This document shows, piece after piece, positions 21,655 to 34,002 of a stretch of 64,000 nt of DNA. The stretch comes from Rapana venosa. Taxonomy: Eukaryota; Mollusca; Gastropoda; Neogastropoda; Muricidae. Both the position numbers and the translations under genes were made by a program. The DNA lies in assembly GCA_028751875.1 (NCBI GenBank), contig CM054158.1:10383798-10447797 (forward strand), given 5' to 3'. Numbering within the stretch: the first letter of the stretch is position 1; each line of letters opens with the position of its first letter. Below the pieces are notes generated by a model. The model did not search any database. It was not told where the DNA came from and saw only the letters and a program-made list of their open reading frames with translations.

Positions 21655-24600
21655 TTATTTTAAATATCATCTTTACTCATCATCGACCCGGACTTGGCTG
21701 GGTCGTGGGGAGACAGACAGACGATGCGTTGTAAGCTTTCTCCATCCATCTCGGTCCTCGGCTTGCGCAGTGAGTGCAAGTCATCTATCGTGGCCTGGTC
21801 CTATTCTTGACTGTGGTCTCATCCATGACTTGTTCTGTCTTCTTTCTTTTTGCCCACTTCGAGAGTTCCCTTGCAGTACTGTTTTTGCCCGAGTGTTGTG
21901 GCGAGTGAGTGGCGAACATGTCAGCTTTTTCTTCTTTGACGATGGTTGCGGACAGGGGTTTCTGGACATGCCAGACCGTGTTATTGGACTCTTGATCAAA
22001 TTCCTGTGTCTTTCGTTTCGCTCCAGGATTATGCAGCAGTTGTCTATGGCATTATGGTTTAAATGACTGGATTCGCTTTGTGCTTCAGCAGTCGCAATGT
22101 CGCAGGTTCACTTCCGTTTACAGAGGATAAGTGAAGTAGGGCTTTGTTAGAGCTTTCGTGTGATTGGGAAACTGATCTCTTTACTTTTCCATATGGTGGT
22201 GAGTTTTGACAGGAAGGAGTTGCCAGGCTTATTCTGACTTTGATTTTGTGTCGATCGCCGTCCTTTGTGCGTGTAGCGCAAGTTATTTAACCTCGATTTA
22301 CTCTCAGTTAAGTGGCGTTTCTGTAAATTTTAGCAGTGGCGTTGTCGTGCTGTTACAGAGTACTTTACTTTCTCCGGCTCGCACCTCCATTCTATGCTCA
22401 GCTCTGTTCTCAAGTCTGTCGTCGAAGATCTTGCGCTCTGTGTTACTTCCGCCCATGCGGTCAATGTCTCGGCAAACCGCAGTTGTTGCGGGTCTGCTGC
22501 CAATGGAGATGGTAGAGGTGGAGTTCATGGAGGGGGTCTCTCTCTAATGTTTTTCTCCTGAGCAGATTACACTAGGCGCCTGGCGGCTCAAGGCTTTGAC
22601 GGCCCGACATATTACACCACCACCATCCGCTCCCAGTCCCTAGAAGCCCTCATTTCAGAAGGATGCATGCTAGCAGTTTTGTATAGTGCTTGAAAGGTAT
22701 TGCACTAGCTTTCCGCCTGTTTTTCAATGCCAAACATTTGAGGACCTACCACAGGCCCTTCCGTGCCTACTCTGTCAACAGCATTCTTGAAAGTCGATGG
22801 AAGTTGTGGAACAAGGTCTCTCGTGATGTTGAAGATGTTTTCTCCATCAGGAGAGTGGCAGTTTAAAAAATCTGTTCGACTTTTGTGCTCCTGCCTAGCC
22901 TGCACCAGCTTGTTCTTCTGCAAGGTGTTCTTATTCTGCCTCCTTCTTGGTCGATTCAAAATAACTATTGCTGCATGCTCTTGCTGGGCGTGGCTGATAA
23001 GAGGACTTGATTGGTCTATAGTTTTGGACTTGGCGTACAATTCCTTTGGGGCTAGGTGTGTATGAGCTGGGTAGCTTGTGTCCCTTCTGTTGGCCACTGT
23101 TTTGTGCACCAACACTCTCCCTCTACTGTTAACGCTGAGCTGGTAAACATGTTTGTGAAGATTTTTGCCATGCTTGAGGCTTTGCTGGTATTGTGTCTGC
23201 TCCTGGTTCTTTCTCATACTTGGTTCCGCTGCGGATGGCTTCGTTCCACTTCTTCACTCTACGTTCTAGGGTATTGGGCAAGGGGATCTCTTGCTGTTAA
23301 TGTGCTTTCTCTTCTTTATGTCTTGTCAGGTTGTATTGGTAGTATGTACAGTTTTGTACAATCATCAGACACTGATGTCATGCGCTTGAGCTTTCGTGAG
23401 GAGTTTTCCGGATCTGTCTTCAATGACTTGATGATTGGTTTGAGTCGGTTTTTATGAGTGTTCGGTTCAGGGTGTCGTATGCTTTTTACCTGTTGCCTCC
23501 AGTTTCATGCTTTTTTCGATTCTATCACCTGGATCACGGATCTATTCTCTTGGCAGCTTTATAACCTTGACTTCTTCACAAGATTGTATGGTCCACTCCC
23601 GGTCCTTATCTTAGGTGTGGAAACCTGGTTGGTTTCCGTGCAGCTTCATTGTTATCGCAGCGGTCCAAGGCTGTCGACTGGTAGTCCATGGTGGTGTTTA
23701 TTCTCTGCGGACCGAGTACCTCCTCTGTGTTCTTCGGGACTGCCTCATAAAAGCGGTCATTGAAGTCCTAGTTCCCCGGAGTGTTTCATTGCGAAAACAC
23801 GTCGCCAACTTAGCTTGGAGATTCCTCCTCGGGACATCTGATCTTTCAGTTTGTCCCACGTCAACTTTGATACGTGGGATTGCGAGGGCTGTTTGTTTCT
23901 TAGCTTCATTTGAATACCAAGCAGGCATAAGGTCCGTGGTCGCTTCCTATGTCCACGCTCAGGGTAGATTCTTGTTCTGGCTAGTGTTGATGCTGGATTT
24001 GAAGGGCCGTGGTGTTAAGATAAGAAATATATTTGGTTTGGCTCTTGCCGTTTGGCGCATGCGCAGGTAGTCTCCTTGATGGCTTGTTGGGGGGAATAAG
24101 AGGGTATCGGCAATGGTAAATCTGTGGGTGCAGGCAAACTCCAGCAGACGTAGTCCCCTGTCGTTTGGTCACTCCAGTTCCAAACTGAACCAAAATGTTC
24201 GGCCCAATTGGTTTGTCAATAGTGTGGTTATCTTTATCATGGTGCTCTTCAAGATATTCGATAAGATTCTTCTGCTTCTATTGCATGGTCAGGATGATGG
24301 TGCATAGATTTGTCTGATGGTGATGTGTCTAGGGCTCTTGGCCGACACCCCGGAAGTTGATAATCCTGCTGGACGCCGCGCGCGAGTCAGTTCTGATAAT
24401 GCACCCCCCTTACTTCCTTTCTCGGACAATAAATGCCTCTGTGTGTGATGTTTGCTTGGCCACTTGTACCGATCTTGTTGCCTTTTCAGTCGTTTGGTTC
24501 ACAATCTGTCCATCTCACTTCTCTAGTTCAATACGCTGTCTCCCATTTATGCGGCTAAGCTCATACTCTAGTTCTTGGATTTTACCGCACTTGCGTAGAG

Positions 24601-24800
24601 TGTACGGGAGTTCCATCGTAACCGACTGGTGTCTGTTCTCTAGGGAGCTTAGTAATGTTTTAACTCCAGTAGCTGGACTTGTCCACTTCCACCCTGGTGG
24701 TTGGATCGACTGGACAAGCTGCGCTGGTCGTGGTAACCGGGCCTCGACCGCGATCGGCTATCATATTGGCCTCTTTGCATTTGTTTTTCATGTTATTACT
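21655..24800 (-). mobile_element. RTE-like LINE, full length, frame-broken (copy 1)
   Basis: In minus-strand order: the N-terminus around LRKCGKIQELEYELSRI (about 24610-24560), an IYAPSS block near 24315-24290, the endonuclease GSDHG motif near 23952-23938, RIKVDVGQTERSDV near 23875, then the reverse transcriptase. The latter has TIDQSSPLISHAQ near 23010-22975 (usual family pattern YRTISLISH), DFKNAFDRV-like residues split over two frames near 22795-22765, FGIEKQAES at 22732-22705 and STISIGSRP...DRMGG at 22525-22430. The C-terminus has VKEEKADMFATH near 21945 and a WRKL...SVCLPTTQPSP-like end near 21735-21690. The FADD box is scrambled to CRDIDRMGG. Homology is continuous but changes frame repeatedly, so it is inactive as assembled. 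Confidence 0.85.
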
Positions 24801-25005
24801 GTGGGGCTTATGATTATTCCTTGTTTGGCGCAATCTCCTCACCAATTCTCCATATGGTTTTTAATTTATATGGGGGTTTCCTCCCCACATCGCCCGTTTT
24901 GTACCTGGGTTACATGGATACCAAGTAGCAGTAACTGAGTACTTTTCGTGACTAGCCCTGACACTATAGCGCATTAACAAAATTTCCATTGATTATAATC
25001 GTTTT
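24801..25005. other. Unassigned DNA upstream of LINE (copy 1)
   Basis: Presumed 5' untranslated part or flank of the minus-strand LINE. Nothing else recognised. Confidence 0.3.
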
Positions 25006-25007
25006 TG

Positions 25008-25362
25008 TTATGATGATGATGATGATGATGTACTGATTATTGTTATTGATTATTTATGTATTATTCATTTTAATATATTATTTTCATTATTATTATTATT
25101 AGTATGTAGTAGTAGTAGTAGTAGAATTAGTGGTAGTGAAGTAGTAGTTAGTAGTAGTTCGTAGTCGTAGTAGTAGTGTATAGTAGTAGTCAGTAGTAGT
25201 AGTAGTGGTAGTAGTTCAGTAGTAGAGGCAGAAACCGTAATAGTGGTTCGTTAGATAAGTGGTAGTAGAAGTAGTGGGTAGTAGTAGTAGTATTAGTTAG
25301 TTGAATTTAGCAGTTAGTGGTAGTAGTAGTAGTAGTCAGTAGTAGTAGTAGTAGGGTGGTAC
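25008..25362. repeat. GAT, ATT and TAG/GTA microsatellites (copy 1)
   Basis: (GAT)n at 25011-25029, ATT-rich DNA at 25040-25100, and a long imperfect (TAG)n from 25105 to 25355. Confidence 0.95.
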
Positions 25363-25905
25363 ACAGTGTATTGGCGTAATGATACCGGCACCTTGTACAG
25401 CAGACACCCTCGGCAGGTCTGCTAGTTCGGCACTAGTGACCCGAAAGGGGTGGGTGGGGTGGTGTTGTCTCCACGTCAATGAAAATAGTCAGCTGTGGAC
25501 AGTTAGCCAAACCAGTTCTGAATTGGACTCTGCTGCCTTTTTATTGTATAGGAGACGTTGGTTTCTTGTCCATAAGATCAAGGTTTGATAATCGTTTAAA
25601 TCGAATTCTTTTGAATATATTTGTATCGCTGTCATCTCAACAAAAGACCACACTTTTTACGGTTTGTTTTAAATGTTATCACACTGCCCCTTCACAGGAT
25701 CTCTTTGTTCTCAACTGCCAATGGAATAGGGGAGGACTCAGTTGCATGGTTCATCGCTGCGGCAATTGGGGGTGAACCAAAACAGACATGGGCTGCAGCC
25801 ACCTCTGCTGGGAACTGAAGTGCCGAGTCTGTCAATCCGGCAGAGGTGTCCTACTGATCCTTTTTTATTTTTTAAATTAAGTCAGAGATAAAAATATCTC
25901 ACTTA
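25363..25905. other. Unassigned DNA (copy 1)
   Basis: No recognised gene. Its last 120 bases are where the two copies of the 16.4-kb unit first differ. Confidence 0.35.
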
Positions 25906-25911
25906 TCTCCA

Positions 25912-26425
25912 AGATCAGACTAATGCGCTCCCTTGTCATATCCATATTTCTGTATGCCTGTGAATCATGGACCCTGATTGCAGATTTGGAGAGAAGAGTA
26001 CAGGCGGTGGAGATGAGATGCTTTCGGAGACTCCTTGGCATCTCCTACAAAGACCACATAAGCAACGACGGTGCCTAACCGCCATCCCGCCAAACAATTT
26101 GGACCTATGAGACCCTTTAACGATCGTGAAAAAGCTGTAAACTTAAATGGTATGGGCATGTCCAAGATCCCAAAGGACTTGCCAAAGACTAGTTTTGCAA
26201 GGCAAGTACCAGGAGGAGAAGAAGAGGGCAGACCCAGGAAGAGCTGGGAGGATACATCAGCGACAAATGGAAGGTCTAGACCTCAACAACCCCCCTGAGA
26301 CAAGGGCCAGTAACAGAGAGGAATGGAGGGAACTGGTTGTTGAGTCTTGAGGGTGCCCCCACGGTCGGCAGCTACGGAAAAAAACCCAGGGGGGAAAACA
26401 TAGATAGATAGTAGATGATAGAATA
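25912..26425 (+). mobile_element. RTE-like LINE 3' fragment with GATA tail (copy 1)
   Basis: C-terminal part of the same endonuclease-reverse transcriptase family as 1-2832. It shows ISIFLYACESWTLIADLERR at 25940-26000, EMRCFRRLLGISYKDHISND to about 26070, then a GMGMSKIPKDL-like and a basic GRPRKSWED segment to 26350. The tail 'tagatagatagtagatgata' at 26400 resembles the simple-repeat 3' end of RTE-type insertions. It is 5'-truncated, as is usual for LINE insertions. Confidence 0.85.
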
Positions 26426-28396
26426 GAAATTAAGTCTTTTCAGAGTGGACTTTTATTTTACTTTACGTGTTTCATATAGAAAATAAGATAAAAAATGTTT
26501 TGTACTTACTATAAAACCACACCACCACACCCCACCACCACCAAAACATCAATACAAAACTAAACATTTATCAAGGGAGAAAAACAAAGACACCGGGGAA
26601 GACTGATCATTCCCATAAGCTTCTGTCGCTCTTTCACGGTTGTCTAGGAAAGTGCATAACTAACTGTGATACCAAACAAACTCTCGTTCATTCCGACCCA
26701 ATCCAAAATTGTCAATGCCTGTTAGTCGAATGTATCACGGTATATCTTTTACAGTTGGATTAGTTAATTAAGCAGCGATCTGGGATTGAAATAAACTTTG
26801 TGAACAGTCTGAAACATCATTTCATGTGTATCCATTGGGAAACCACGAATCCTTTTAAGAGAAAACTCAACGTTTGAGGTAGATTATAGATAGTTAACTC
26901 GTATTACACGTAACTACTGCGTTGTGACGGGTGAGTAGAAGGACAGTCCCTGGTCTGCTGTGTCGTTTCAGTTACGCTATGATGTGCAGAGAGGCTTTCA
27001 ACTTCACGTTTCTTGTCCGCATATGATTATTCCGGTTACTCAACCCATTTCCAAGGCCGAGGCGACAATGGCAGTGGTTGTTCATGGTCTGTCCCAAGGG
27101 TAGTGTTAGAGGCGAACAACAAGCTCATCAGTATAAGAGGTCTATGTTTGAGCTCCTATCCGGAGATGTAGAGTTCATACAGGCATCTTGGAGGAGAAGT
27201 TCAAGATGGACAGCATGGAGAAGGGTGCACAGGTGTTTCCGATCTATTTCACAGTTACAGTTTGATGTCTTTCTTTCCTTCCAATGGTCCATTCTATGGT
27301 ATGGTTCCTTTCTGACACAAATAGGTCCGCACGGCTGCGTAGACAGATATGCACATAAGCGGTAAAACAAGTTATATTAGCCATTTTTAATGCTAAAGAT
27401 AACAAGGGGTATATGTCTCTTTCTTTCTTTGAGAGTGCATAGACCTGACGCTTGATACTACTTGCCTGGCTGGTCCGCTGACAGTTCCAACAGTAGTATC
27501 TCTCTATAATGCTTTGCTGGCTAGTTATTTCTAAGGAATTGCGAACTCACAATAGTTCGTGATCCCCAAATAGCATCGCTCTAGTCAACGTGGGGATAAT
27601 ATAATAATTTGTAATAGTTTCGCAAAGCTCAGCTGTTACATCTCGGTCCTCTAAAACTTTTCAGCAGGAAGAAGCAGCATTATCACAGTAATAATTAGCT
27701 CTTTACATGCTATCGCCATTCTTCAGGTTTCTTGAAGTATAAATCCTTCACCTGTTTGGTCGCAGTGCTGTTGGGAAAAAGTATCCCTGTGTTAACTAAA
27801 TGTTAAGAGTAAGACTCTGATTCTGTGTTCGTCTTAGGATAAGTTGTTTGTTTTTCTTCATTGAATTTGATCTTCTGTATTTTTGGCATTACACTTAACA
27901 TTATCCAAGTCTGTAATTGATATCATTTTCTGCTCGAGAGCATCTGTGTTATTCAGCTGCTAAGGTGGTATACTAGTACTGCCCTGCAAAGAGTTACCAT
28001 TTAGATCATATATCCAGAACACTATCATTGTAAACATAATGGAACAGAGTTGGACCATATACCGAGCCCTGGTGGAACGCCAGAGCGGAATCTGATGATG
28101 CTCAGATTGTTCATTATTTATAACACGGACTGGTGCGCTGTTAGAACGATCATATCACAAACCAGGCTAGCAGTCTGCCTCGTATGCGGCACGCCTTGCA
28201 TTGTGTGCCAAACACGGTCCATAGGTCTTTAGATATGTCAAGAATATTGATGTGTTGTAATGGTACGACCAAACAAAAGACTTAGATCATTACTATACAA
28301 CATAGAACCAACTGATATTCAGTAGTTGTCAAAGAAGACAGAATCCCGATTGTAAATGTGCATTATTTGTGATGGGAAGCCTAGGTACTGAGCACC
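26426..28396. other. Unassigned DNA (copy 1)
   Basis: About 2 kb of AT-rich sequence with only short open frames. A CCA tract at 26518-26545 differs in length from copy 2. It probably includes upstream or intronic DNA of receptor C. Confidence 0.4.
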
Positions 28397-29520
28397 ATGG
28401 GTCGTGAGTGCACACTGTCAGTGGCGTTTAGCTTAGTACCCCCTGATGGTGCAGTGCCCCTTCACAGGGCACAGGCATCACTGAGGCCGCAAGAGGTAAG
28501 TTGCAGGATACAGCGGCCAGTGCCAAACGCTTCAGGATTCATACCATCAGTTGACGAAGTCAATGTGACTGTCAAGATACGAGGCAGAAGTCACTGGACG
28601 TCTCCTGTTCAACATGTTATGTGACATAACAAGCAGAAGTGCAGATCGTCATCTATGTGGTCGCGAGTGGACCGCACAGCAGTGCTGACTTCATCACCGT
28701 GGTCAGTGACCAAGCACCCGCCAGTGCTGACTTCGCAATGTGTCTCAGTGTACCTATGCCAACCGCCGTGCTGTGGTCGAGCAGAAGGATGTCTGTATAT
28801 ATATATGATATATATATTTTTTCTGTAATACGGTGTCTCCGGTTGTCATGGGACAACCAGGAAAGATCCTGGTCCCCAAACGAAGTGGACGTGCGCCTGT
28901 CAACGTGGTGCTGACCCGGCCTCTCCTGCCTGCTGTTCCTGTTTCCTTGTCTACCAGCATCCTAACATGCTGGGTCGCTATACCGACAGTTGACTGAGGG
29001 AGAGCATCAAACGTTTTCTTGTGGTCTCTTCACCTTGGCACTGTGGAATGCTGTAGTGTCAGCGTTGCTTCAACAGCAGTGATGTCCTGTACATGTACGT
29101 CACAGGACAGGGCGATTGGAATAGGACAGCTGCCGTGTCTTTTTACTACGAAAGGCTAGTAGGGCTTGCAATGGCTTTTTAACTGTCATCCCACAGATTA
29201 GTGTCAGTCGTCCTAGCAGTGACGCACGGTGTTCTGTTGCGCAAGTTACTCCCGCACTCCTGGTGAAACTTTGCTGTCCACAAGGAAAAAGGGGTGCTGC
29301 TTATTTGGCTTGTGTTCCTGTCACGGGAGCTGTTCTGTTTTCTTCAGGGGATGCGCATAAGTGACGTCATCGTGTTTTCGAATCGCCTATCAAACCTAAC
29401 AGAATGCATGTACCACTGTACAGCTCAGTGCGTTCTACCTGGCAAGTAACCAAGAGGTCCCTCCACGAGTTATCGGCTTATATCTGCGGCTTGTCCTTGC
29501 CCCATCCTCTGTGCAGCTCT
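28397..29520 (+). pseudogene. Receptor C: GPCR copy, broken and truncated at duplication junction
   Basis: Same gene as receptor D (44779-46300). The ectodomain region (28397-28800) carries two 39-42-base modules; TM1 lies near 28890-28960; TM2 to TM5 are traceable to about 29510. From 29073 on, almost every 10-20 bases carry an indel relative to D, including in the ERCLC region (here 'gacgcacggtgttctgttgc'). The coding region stops at 'ctctgtgcagctct' in TM5 and joins the 35-bp minisatellite, so TM6, TM7 and the tail are absent. The density of indels looks like raw long-read error. Confidence 0.75.
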
Positions 29521-29889
29521 CGACGTGGCTTTCCATACAACAGTACACATTGTCAATGTGGCTTTCCTACAACAGTGCACCATTGTCAATGTGTTTCCAT
29601 ACAACAGTACACATTGTCAATAGTGGCTTTCCATACAACAGTACACATTGTCAATGTGGCTTTCATACACCAGGACACATGTCAAATGTTGGCTTTCCAT
29701 ACTAACAGTACACTTGTCAATGTGTGCTTTCTTTACCTCAGTACACATTGTCATGTGGCTTTCCATACAACGTACACATTGTCAATGTTGGTCTTTCTAT
29801 ACACACTGTCAATCGTGGGCTTTCCATTACAAAGTACACCCTGTCACAGTGGTTTCCAATTACAACAGTACACCACTCTCAAGGTTCTG
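29521..29889. repeat. Minisatellite, unit about 35 bp (copy 2)
   Basis: Identical to 13144-13500 from 29533 onwards. It has one extra partial unit on the left ('tggctttcc'), directly joined to receptor C coding sequence. Confidence 0.92.
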
Positions 29890-29958
29890 GTCACTCCAAG
29901 GTCTCCAAGGAGAATTCTGTGGTCTCGTGTGCACACCTGTTCACCTATCCTTACACAC

Positions 29959-30343
29959 GTGGACTGCAGTTGTGTGTGTTGTCGCGGTCCGTCTGCTAAT
30001 TTTAGTGCGTGTGTGCGTGATGTGTGTGTGAGTGTGTGTGTGGGTGTGTGTGTGCGTGCGTGCGTTGTGTTTTCGTTTATTTTGTATTGGTGCTGTCTTG
30101 GCATCTGTCTTATAGTCTAAAAAATAAATGCAATAAGAAAATAATCACCACAGGGCAACCACACACAAACCATACCCACACGCACAACCCACACGCCGAC
30201 ACACACACAAACAAACCACACACCATACAACTCGCACACACACAAAACGCACACCACACACCCACACACACACAACACACCCCACACCACAACACACACA
30301 CACACTAGCACGACACGCACACATACTGCACACATTACACACA
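29959..30343. repeat. GT-rich then CA-rich microsatellites (copy 2)
   Basis: Exact counterpart of 13570-13954. Confidence 0.9.
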
Positions 30344-30555
30344 GGGGACGGGAACGCCTAGTGGTTAGAAACATTGCGCTGCAATCGGACGACCCTGGGT
30401 TCGATTCCGTTCAAGGGGTTATTTTCCTGTGAGTCAACTTCAGTGCAGACTCCACTCTCCCCAAAAGTCCTTCGGGTGAGACTATAAACCGACCCGGCCC
30501 GTGTGCTAACGCACGCAGAAATCTGCGCACTCGTTAAACCCGTTCCCCCTTACTG
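30344..30555 (+). mobile_element. tRNA-derived SINE (copy 2)
   Basis: Exact counterpart of 13955-14166, with A-box-like and B-box motifs at 30356-30368 and 30397-30408. It is present because the whole unit is duplicated, not by separate insertion. Confidence 0.75.
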
Positions 30556-31017
30556 CTTTTTCTGAAGAGTAGGACATGTGTGCGTGGGATACGGATGACA
30601 AAATTTACAAAGCTGCATACACACCGGGGACTAGATGTAAAAAAGCACACAAGTGCTTATTCCCATTCATCCGCGCTATAAAAGAATAAAACACAATACA
30701 CACACGGCACACATACAAACACGCACCACACACACACGCGTGAGAAAAAAAATGTAATGAATAATTATCTTATGGTCACGATAAAGCTTTCCAGGCGCAG
30801 CCTCGTTCTACAATCTGTCATTGTAAAAATACAAACCATCTATACAATTAGTACCACATCACAGACAAGGAAAAAACGCCATTCATGCCGATTAAAATAA
30901 AACAAAACAACGAGCGCTGAGTGAGCCGTTCGAGAGAGGATTTGCGGCGAGAGTAAGAGCCTGACGCGAGGGCGAGAAGAGGAGAGGTAGAGAGAGAGGA
31001 GGAGGAGACAGACAGAA

Positions 31018-31048
<31 letters not shown>

Positions 31049-32469
31049 AAGACGAGACAGCGACGAGACAGAGAATCCATATCGACAGTCTATTTTTAAA
31101 CTATTCCTGGCAGGTAAATCATTAAGTAATACAGCAAGCACCCGCTGCGCGCGCGTGTGTGGTTTGCGTGTGTGTGTATTGCGTGTCTATGTGTGTGTTA
31201 GCCTACCATGTGTGTGTTATGTGTGTGCCATATGTGTGTGTGTGTGTATGTTGTGTGTGTTTGGGTGTATGTGTGTATGTGTGTGTGTGTGTGTGTGTTC
31301 ATGGTCCTCTTTACTGTGCGTGCTGTGTTTGTGTGTATGTTGTGTGTGTTTTGTTTGTATGTTGGTGTGTTGTGAGCGCGCGCCGGTGCCGGGCGGGTGA
31401 GTATAGTGTGTGTGTATTGGTGAGTGTATGTATGTGTGTGTGGTGTGCTGAGTGAGTATGTGTGTGTGTGTGTGTGTGTGTGTTGGGTTGTGGTGTGTAT
31501 GTTGTGTTTGAAGTTATTTGTGTGGATTTTTTTTCTGTGTGTGTTTGTCGGTGTGCACATGCCCAGATCACGCCGTTCGCGATGCAACTTCAGACTTCAG
31601 ACTCCAGAGTTTCATTTTGACGTACATGGCCATAGGGCACAACACTACTCAAAGAATGATGCATACAGGGAGGATGAGAGAGTGAGAGAACAGATAGTTA
31701 AGAAAAGAAAAAGTAGACTAGACAGACGAGCAGATCAGACAGACAGATAGACTTGATTTTATCATATATTTATTATATATAATATACTATATTGATAATA
31801 TATATATTTAGTATATATATATGATAGTATATATATATTATATTATATATTTATATAATAGATGAGAGAGAGACTTCAGACTTTCCGACTTGATTCTGTA
31901 CATCGGCTTAGGCCAATCACAAAGGACTGAGGGTAGTGTGTGCGGTTGATAGACGTGGAGCGGAATATGACCATGAGTGTTATAGAACCCATTATATCAA
32001 CGTGTATATAGGATATGAAACGATCTCATCCAGCAGATATAAAGAAAATTAATCACCCATTTCTTGACATTATCTCATCACAACATATATTCCCGTCGTC
32101 ATAATCGACATGTTTTGAATGTAGTTTTCAATCAATATAGGATCCATTTCTATACTAGTTAGTCTTATTCTTCGTGTGGTTGATTGAAAAATAGAATCGT
32201 ATAAATTGATGTTCTATCTGGTAGATATTGTGCTATGAGTAGCGACGTGCCCGGAAGTTCTTGATAACTTTACGAAACTTGTGTCTCCTTCTCCTAGACA
32301 GGGCAATTACTAAAAAGTGTTCTTCCGCGCGCTTCTTTCGGTCTTTACACACCGAGCACTGCTTATCTTCATTTGAATACTACTATAGGAGTGTGTATAA
32401 TGTTTAGTGGAAGGCATTCGCATCGTACTAGCATTAACTGCCACGCTGGAAAGCAATGTGTATCCATTT
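30556..32469. repeat. Unassigned DNA with GACA, GT and TA microsatellites (copy 2)
   Basis: Counterpart of 14167-16080. It has a GACA tract near 30980-31075, GT-rich DNA at 31154-31507 and a TA tract at 31762-31864. No gene seen. Confidence 0.7.
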
Positions 32470-32709
32470 CCCTGTGCGTGCGTGGAGTGTATTGTGTATG
32501 TGTGTGTGGCCGTGCTGTGCGTGTGCGTGTGTGTATGTGTGTGTTGTGTATTGTTGAGCGTTTCTGTGTTTTGTGTTTGTTGTGGGTGGGTGGTGTGATG
32601 GTAAGTGTTGCTGTCGTTTGTGTGACTTGTGTGTATGGTGCGTGTGTGGTTTGTGTTGTAGTGAGTGTTGCTGATATAAGTGTGTGTGTGTGTATGTGAG
32701 TGTGCTTTA
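32470..32709. repeat. GT-rich simple sequence (copy 2)
   Basis: Counterpart of 16081-16320. Confidence 0.85.
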
Positions 32710-32857
32710 AATGTGCCGCCACGCGCGCATGTTGGTTGCTACAGAGACCGTGTGTACCGAATGTGTCCTGTCCGTCATGTGTATGTGTTGTGGGTTTTGT
32801 GCGGTGTGTCTCTCACTGCGCTGTGTGCTCCCCATGGTCTGTTGTCGATTTGTGCCA

Positions 32858-33266
32858 GGTGAGCAGTCAGTTGTCAGGAGTGAGCAGCCGCAAGTTTATG
32901 AGGAGCAGCAGTCAGTTTATAAGGGTGAGCAGTTCAGATATCGTTGAGCAGTCAAGTTGTCACGGAGAGCAGTAGTCGTTATCAGGGAGAGCAGTCAGCT
33001 TAGTCAGGAGAGAGCAGTCAGTTATCAGGAGAGGCAGTCTGTTATCAGTGAGAGCAGTCCGTTATCAGGTGAGCATGTCACGTTTCCCCAGGAGAGCCGT
33101 CAGTTCCAGAGCAGAGAGCAGTCAGTTATCTGGAAGCAGTCAGTTTTATCAGGAGAGCAGTCAGTGATCGGTGAGCAGTAGTTGTCCTGTGAGCAGTCAG
33201 GTTGCCTAGGTGAGCCGGCAGTTATCAGGTGAGCAGTCAGGTTCTCAGGTGAGCAGTCAGTTATCT
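32858..33266. repeat. Minisatellite, unit 19-20 bp (copy 2)
   Basis: Identical in unit number and variants to 16469-16877. Confidence 0.92.
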
Positions 33267-33994
33267 GCCGCATACATTGGTTTCGTGGATCAGTCCACAG
33301 AATCTTCTGTGCATTGCTGTCTGTCGTCAAAGAACTAATCGTCAAGCCGAAAAAGTGGTCTTTAGACCCTGATGTAGGCGCTGTAACTGATGTGGTCTGT
33401 ATATCAGTTGATGTCGTGCCTCAACACATCTCCTCCATTCAACTAATTCGCCTCCTAGCTACTCTTCCATCATTAATCACAACAACAACAACCAACCAAG
33501 ACAAACCAACAACCCAGTCCTATCATCTCTCATACTCACTAATCATCGTATCACAACAAGTTTCATCAGCTAATACTCATAATAACATACTAATAATAAT
33601 ACTTCTAATGTAATGAACGTTATAAAGCTTGGTATCTTGTAGAAAAACAAACCCAAAACAAAACAAAAGCGATTTTCAATCAACCCACTCCAACCCTGCC
33701 ACCATAAAATGCTTACCTCGTATTACAACGCCAAAATCAAATTCAAACCAGATACACGACAACACCACCACCCCCCCACCCAACCTCACCCCATCCCCCA
33801 CACACACACAGACCACCACACACCACGCTGACGTATTACTACTTCGGCAGTGTTGATGGAAATTTTGATAGGCAGGGATAGATAATTAAGTGATGAAAAC
33901 AGATAGGGAAAGTCTTGTTTGAAATAGGCATGTCTTAGGCAGGATGTTTAGAGTCGAAAGTCGGTCTTTCGCGAAGGGGCGAGAGAGAGGCCCA
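33267..33994. other. Unassigned DNA (copy 2)
   Basis: Counterpart of 16878-17605. No gene recognised. Confidence 0.4.
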
Positions 33995-34002
33995 TACCCG
34001 AT

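Larger units (their letters stand above)
13144..29532. repeat. 16,389-bp tandem unit, copy 1
   Basis: Direct repeat of 29533-45872. The offset is 16,389 from 13144 to 25785, where I found no mismatch, including long microsatellites. It then becomes 16,383 and 16,382 after small indels in two patches (about 25786-26060 and 26510-26870). The last 450 bases (29073-29520) differ by many indels. The left edge abuts a LINE fragment; the right edge is the copy 2 minisatellite. Confidence 0.95.
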
